A stretch of 20,207 nt of DNA, taken from contig USHA01000034.1 of NCBI GenBank assembly GCA_900554325.1, positions 1 through 20,207 of the forward strand, written 5' to 3'. The translations under genes were made by a program, and so were the position numbers. Under the pieces are notes generated by a model. The model was given only the letters and a program-made list of their open reading frames with translations, was not told the DNA's origin and did not search any database. The stretch comes from an uncultured Collinsella sp. Lineage in GTDB: Bacteria > Actinomycetota > Coriobacteriia > Coriobacteriales > Coriobacteriaceae. Of the stretch, positions 17,565-20,207 are shown one piece after another. Position 1 is the first letter of the stretch; every line of letters starts with the position of its first letter.

Positions 17565-18297
17565 CGAGGAGCTGGCCCGCAGGGTCGTGGAGGCCGGGCG
17601 GTCGTGCTCGCTCACCACCGCCGTCCTGGAGGAGTGGTCGAGGCTCGGCACCCCGAAACAGGTGGAGTACCTGGCGGGCTACCTCGAGGCGGAGAGGTCC
17701 AGCCGCGAGGCCTCGAAGCGCGCGACGCTGCTCAGGCGCTGCGCGCTGCCGGCGCCCAAGACCTTCGACGGCTACGACTGGTCGGCCGTGTCGTGGCCGG
17801 AGGGCATGGGGCGCGAGTCGCTGCTCGCGCTCGACTTCGTCGGGCGCAGGGAGGACCTCGTGCTCATGGGCGACGTCGGCACCGGCAAGACGCACATGGC
17901 GTCGGCCCTCTGCGCGCTGGCGTGCGAGAGGAGGCTCGAGGCGCGCTTCTTCACGGCGTCGTCGCTCGTGATGCGCCTGAGGCGCGCCCGCGACGACGGG
18001 AGGCTCGACCGGGAGGCCGCGCTCATCGGCAAGGCCCGCCTGCTCGTCATCGACGAGCTCGGGTTCCTCCCGCTCGACGCGGACGGGGCGAGGCTGCTCT
18101 TCCAGGTCTTCGCCGACGCATACGAGAGGCAGTCGGTGGTGATCACCACGAATCTGGAGTTCAGCAGGTGGGGGTCGGTGTTCGGGGACGACCAGATGGC
18201 CGCCGCCGTGATCGACCGGATCGTCCACCACGGGAGGCTCGTCCAGTTCCGCGGCGAGTCCTACCGCGTCCGCCATGCCCTCATGCAGGAGGGCTAG
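17554..18297 (+). CDS. istB: IS21-family helper ATPase IstB
   Basis: This 247-residue AAA+ ATPase of the DnaC/IstB type helps IstA by target selection and assembly. Walker A is GDVGTGKT (residues 106-113), Walker B is LLVIDELG (Asp167, Glu168), and the sensor-like VVITTNLEFSRWGSVFGDD, then IVHHGRLVQFRGESYRVRHA at the C-terminus, are family hallmarks. Length is usual for the family. It starts inside the end of istA, so translation is coupled. No frameshift or lost motif is seen, so the element may still move. Confidence 0.94.
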   Translation: MAASEELARRVVEAGRSCSLTTAVLEEWSRLGTPKQVEYLAGYLEAERSSREASKRATLLRRCALPAPKTFDGYDWSAVSWPEGMGRESLLALDFVGRREDLVLMGDVGTGKTHMASALCALACERRLEARFFTASSLVMRLRRARDDGRLDREAALIGKARLLVIDELGFLPLDADGARLLFQVFADAYERQSVVITTNLEFSRWGSVFGDDQMAAAVIDRIVHHGRLVQFRGESYRVRHALMQEG

Positions 18298-18463
18298 CCG
18301 CTCAAAAAGCGTGCGCGCTTCCGATGCTCAGGCTGCTCAATTTCCGATGCTCTTTTTGCTCAAGCCCTCTTGACGAAACACACGCGGGCCGGTGCATCTT
18401 CGAGACCGCCCCGATGACGCAGCCGAGGCCGAGGGCCCGCAGCGCGCGATCACGGTTGATGGT

Positions 18464-18534
18464 ACGACCATTGTCGCCCGACCCACGAGAGAGCTGCAAG
18501 GGGAGGGGCTCCCAATGTTCAACTCATATCGTCT
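18464..18534 (-). repeat. Diverged IS-end-like sequence, right (inverted) copy
   Basis: It carries the inverse of the 31-bp block at 15173-15203 (here 18504-18534), with the companion blocks GACCCACGA (18480-18488) and ACGACCATTGTC (18464-18475) in mirrored order. Together the copies face each other across the IS21 element and the broken transposase genes. 18363-18463 holds GC-rich sequence with an open minus-strand frame (NGRTINRDRALRALGLGCVI) that I cannot assign. 18535-18784 holds no gene. Confidence 0.65.
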
Positions 18535-18784
18535 GTTGCGCCATCGTCGCTCGGGAAAGCGCGACCGACGCAGCGCGCTGTTTTCCAGTCACATCCAGTT
18601 TGGGTTGATTTCGGCATGCGATAAGAAACTGGATTTGAATTTCGACTCGAAAGATGGGCAATGCTGATGAGAAACGCTTGGAGTTCGGGATTGCGCGGCG
18701 TGAAGCGACCCTCTTCTTATCGAGTTCGTTACAATGTAGGAAAAACAGTAAGTAAGAAGACCTCTGATTGCTTTAGGAGGAGCT

Positions 18785-19324
18785 GTGGTGAATAGCGCCC
18801 AGAAGATCGATAAGTCCATCCAGAAGATGATGACTCTCGGAAGAAGGCTTGGGATTCTGTTTACGGCGCTGTTTATAGCGGTGTGTTGCTGTTCGGTGGT
18901 GGTGGTTATTTCCATTGGGCTTATGGCTGCTCAAGGAAACCTATATGATCCATCAAAGACGGTTTCCGTAGTGGTTCCTTTGATGTATCTTCTGATTTCC
19001 GGAGGGGCCACATGGACCCTGCGGGGAATCAGCATGGACATGGCTCATGGCGAATCGCCCTTTACCCTTTCGCATGCTCGAAGAATCTCGATTATCGGGT
19101 GGCTGTTTGTTGCAGCAGCAATAGGTGACCTCTTGTTTTCTCCGGGGTTTCTTTCGATAGTGATTGGCCCCTTCGACTTGCTGGGGAACGCCTATTCGAT
19201 GTTTGAAAACCTGGCCCTGCCCATAGATATTGGTGCTGTGCTGGGGGCCGTTTGCTGCTTCTCGATTTCTGCGATATGGCGCTACGGAGCTCTGCTTCAA
19301 GACCAGACCGAGGATTTGGTGTGA
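18785..19324 (+). CDS. DUF2975-type four-helix membrane protein
   Basis: A 179-residue membrane protein with about four hydrophobic segments: residues about 20-48 (LGILFTALFIAVCCCSVVVV), 60-78 (VVVPLMYLLISGGATWTLRG), 98-120 (ISIIGWLFVAAAIGDLLF) and 145-165 (IDIGAVLGAVCCFSISAIW). The middle part, RGISMDMAHGESPFT before the third helix, is typical of DUF2975 proteins such as Bacillus YoaS. A small HTH protein follows 8 bp later, the usual pairing for this family, which is of unknown function. AGGAGG at 18775-18780 lies 4 nt before the GTG at 18785 and 7 nt before a second GTG at 18788; the second is likelier. A TACAAT box at 18730-18735 may be the -10. GC content is well below that of the neighbouring IS21 element. 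Confidence 0.85.
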   Translation: MVNSAQKIDKSIQKMMTLGRRLGILFTALFIAVCCCSVVVVISIGLMAAQGNLYDPSKTVSVVVPLMYLLISGGATWTLRGISMDMAHGESPFTLSHARRISIIGWLFVAAAIGDLLFSPGFLSIVIGPFDLLGNAYSMFENLALPIDIGAVLGAVCCFSISAIWRYGALLQDQTEDLV

Positions 19325-19332
19325 GGGGCGGC

Positions 19333-19662
19333 ATGGACTATCTGATTATTGAGCTTGAAAGCTTATTGCTTCGACGCGGAAAGACGAGTACGGATATCAT
19401 TCGGGCGACCGGGCACACACCGGCAAGTATCTCAAAAATACGAAATGGCAAGGTGAAGGCAATTAGGTTAAAGACATTGCTGGATATTTGCGTAGAGCTT
19501 GATTGCCAGCCTGGCGATCTTATTAAGCGCGTCAACGAAAGAGAACTTGAGGAACTGGCGACGCGGCGCGCCCGCAACGCGCTGAGCAGGGCGACCGCGA
19601 CGGGTGATGACCCGGTCCTGGAGTCAGATCATGTTTACGTGGTCGATCTTAGAGACGACTGA
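19333..19662 (+). CDS. YozG-like XRE-family HTH regulator
   Basis: A 109-residue DNA-binding protein. The core (residues about 1-68: LIIELESLLLRRGKTSTDII, ATGHTPASISKIRNGKVKAI, RLKTLLDICVELDCQPGDLI) is the small Cro/CI-like helix-turn-helix found beside DUF2975 membrane proteins. The C-terminal 40 residues (ELATRRARNALSRATATG and an acidic tail VVDLRDD) are longer than the minimal family member and not recognised. The start at 19333 begins the conserved domain; GAGGGGCGGC just upstream serves as ribosome site. It follows the DUF2975 gene by 8 bp, so the two form one operon. The HTH protein probably regulates the operon, or responds to the membrane partner, which is inferred from the pairing only. 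Confidence 0.88.
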   Translation: MDYLIIELESLLLRRGKTSTDIIRATGHTPASISKIRNGKVKAIRLKTLLDICVELDCQPGDLIKRVNERELEELATRRARNALSRATATGDDPVLESDHVYVVDLRDD

Positions 19663-19691
19663 GGCTGGAGAATAAAAAAGTATTGAGCAGG

Positions 19692-19725
19692 TGCAGCCCG
19701 TGAAAACAACGGTTTTCACGGGCTG
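19692..19725 (+). terminator. Terminator-like hairpin after the HTH gene
   Basis: CAGCCCGTGAAAAC and GTTTTCACGGGCTG form a 14-bp perfect stem with a very short loop, followed by TTCATTC. The T-run is weak. 19726-19840 holds nothing recognisable. Confidence 0.7.
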
Positions 19726-19845
19726 TTCATTCAACGTCCTGCAGTGGCCTGTATTTCTCGCCGCGTCACTGGGGAACGAGAGAGTCATTTCCTGTGCTGG
19801 ATGCAGGGGGGTGCTTACCTTGTGTAATATATAAATAAGCTTATA

Positions 19846-19874
19846 TTGAAATATGATACATATCGAATTAGAAT
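19846..19874 (+). promoter_or_regulatory. Sigma-70-type promoter of the cysteine-rich peptide genes
   Basis: TTGAAA (19846-19851) and TAGAAT (19869-19874) are exactly 17 bp apart in an AT-rich stretch unlike its surroundings. The start site would be near 19881, about 32 nt before the first peptide ATG. Confidence 0.65.
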
Positions 19875-19912
19875 AACATTATCAATTCGGTATGCAAGGA
19901 AAGGAGGGAGAG

Positions 19913-20032
19913 ATGGATTGGATTAACGAGCCGGAGGAAGGCGTTGCACCCGCGTGCGGCAACTGCTTCTTCTACGCGCACGGGGGATGCACGAAGAGGT
20001 GCCCCAATCAGTCCTGCACGTTCCGTTTCTAG
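19913..20032 (+). CDS. Cysteine-rich 39-residue peptide, copy 1 (candidate RiPP precursor)
   Basis: MDWINEPEEGVAPACGNC begins the peptide, followed by FFYAHGGCTKRC and PNQSCTFRF. Cysteines are at 15, 18, 26, 30 and 35 (C-x2-C-x7-C-x3-C-x4-C). It has a strong ribosome site (AAGGAGG at 19901-19907, 5 nt from the ATG) and the promoter at 19846-19874. The acidic, cysteine-free first 14 residues and Cys-dense remainder resemble a leader-core layout. There is no signal peptide or membrane helix. It is 23/39 identical to the neighbour at 20079, with all five cysteines in register, so the reading frame is clearly under selection. I do not recognise the family. A small zinc-binding protein is the main alternative to a modified peptide. 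Confidence 0.75.
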   Translation: MDWINEPEEGVAPACGNCFFYAHGGCTKRCPNQSCTFRF

Positions 20033-20078
20033 GGGGCAGAGATGAACTGGCTTTCTACCGCGAAAGGAGGGGAATGAA

Positions 20079-20198
20079 ATGGAATGGATTACCGAGCCGT
20101 CAGCCGGGGCTGAGCCCATGTGCAACAATTGCTTCTTTTACGCGCACGGCAGCTGCAGCACCAAGTGTTCTTCACAGGAGTGCACTATCCGCTTTTAG
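20079..20198 (+). CDS. Cysteine-rich 39-residue peptide, copy 2
   Basis: MEWITEPSAGAEPMCNNC, then FFYAHGSCSTKC and SSQECTIRF: same length as copy 1, cysteines again at 15, 18, 26, 30 and 35, and the CFFYAHG block and R-F ending conserved, while the leader and inter-cysteine residues vary. GGAGG lies 8 nt upstream of the ATG at 20079. An out-of-frame ATG at 20074 is ignored because it destroys the similarity. It is separated from copy 1 by 46 bp, so the two are probably co-transcribed. The end of the gene is built into a hairpin at 20183-20207, right at the window edge; any modifying enzyme would lie beyond. Confidence 0.75.
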   Translation: MEWITEPSAGAEPMCNNCFFYAHGSCSTKCSSQECTIRF

Positions 20199-20207
20199 CG
20201 GATAGTG
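20183..20207 (+). terminator. Hairpin overlapping the end of peptide copy 2 (cut by window end)
   Basis: CACTATCCGC and GCGGATAGTG form a perfect 10-bp stem around TTTTA, and the stop codon lies in the loop. Whether a T-run follows cannot be seen. It may be a full or partial terminator between precursor genes and downstream genes. Confidence 0.6.

Larger units (their letters stand above)
15974..18362 (+). mobile_element. IS21-family insertion sequence, apparently intact
   Basis: About 2.39 kb, markedly GC-richer than its flanks, carrying istA and istB. Proposed ends both read TGAGCA outside-in: TGAGCACGAAAAATTGAGCAG at 15974 and, on the minus strand, TGAGCAAAAAGAGCATCGG ending at 18362, with a shared AAATTGAGCAG further in. 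The right end has repeated blocks (TTCCGATGCTC at 18319-18329 and 18342-18352; TGCTCAA twice), as expected of multi-site IS21 ends. I see no convincing target duplication, so the exact ends are uncertain by several bases. Confidence 0.75.

Noticed and set aside
16062..17651. 529-codon minus-strand open frame, and a 560-codon plus frame from 16289, over istA/istB
   Set aside because: They are Pro/Arg/Ala-rich shadows created by about 70% GC; the istA and istB frames carry the catalytic residues.
15961..18372. Target-site duplication flanking the IS21-type element
   Set aside because: The bases outside the proposed ends (AAGCACCG and AGCCCTCT) do not match over a useful length.
18302..18499. 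65-codon minus-strand gene next to the IS21-type element
   Set aside because: The frame crosses the IS boundary, has no ribosome site and no family resemblance that I can name.
20074..20205. Alternative frame beginning MKWNGLPSRQPG
   Set aside because: It lacks the cysteine pattern shared with the upstream peptide, while the 20079 frame keeps it.

Overview
The window reads as a chromosomal segment of a fairly GC-rich, Gram-positive-type gut actinobacterium. I infer Coriobacteriia, most likely Collinsella or a close relative, from base composition, the twin-arginine lipoprotein substrate-binding protein, the MalP-type PTS and the actinobacterial style of the insertion sequences. No ribosomal marker is present to prove this.

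Layout. 1-360: the 3' part of a structured RNA gene (tmRNA-like) on the plus strand converges on a tRNA-Gln on the minus strand, with a bidirectional terminator between them. 397-2505 (minus): a two-repeat peptidoglycan-binding-type protein and a trans-polyprenyl diphosphate synthase. 2580-5979: a divergent pair, a MalP-like PTS EIICB fused to a HAD phosphatase (minus) and a TreR-like GntR/UTRA repressor (plus). 6286-10651 (plus): a complete sugar ABC importer (Tat lipoprotein binding protein, two permeases, MsmX-type ATPase). 10652-11108: a gene-free stretch with a terminator, three 57-bp palindromic repeats and a second terminator. 11109-15082 (minus): malQ followed by glgP. 15083-18545: an insertion-sequence graveyard with a broken IstB fragment, a frameshifted IS110-type fragment, an apparently intact IS21-type element (istA/istB), and two outward copies of a diverged IS-end-like sequence. 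18785-19662: a DUF2975-type membrane protein with a YozG-like HTH regulator. 19846-20207: a promoter and two tandem 39-residue cysteine-rich peptides with a superimposable cysteine pattern, cut off by the window edge.

How the parts work together. The core is an alpha-glucan/alpha-glucoside unit. Sugar enters by the PTS (as sugar phosphate, possibly dephosphorylated by the fused HAD domain) or by the ABC importer. Maltodextrins are then handled inside the cell by 4-alpha-glucanotransferase and alpha-glucan phosphorylase. A shared 12-bp operator (consensus TTGTTTAAACAA) lies beside four transcription units: the PTS gene, the gntR gene, the ABC operon and malQ-glgP. At three of them it sits just downstream of a plausible -10 box, so the TreR-like repressor probably controls the whole set.

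The least explained items are the paired cysteine-rich peptides at the right edge (possible RiPP precursors), the three 57-bp palindromic repeats, and the PTS-HAD fusion.
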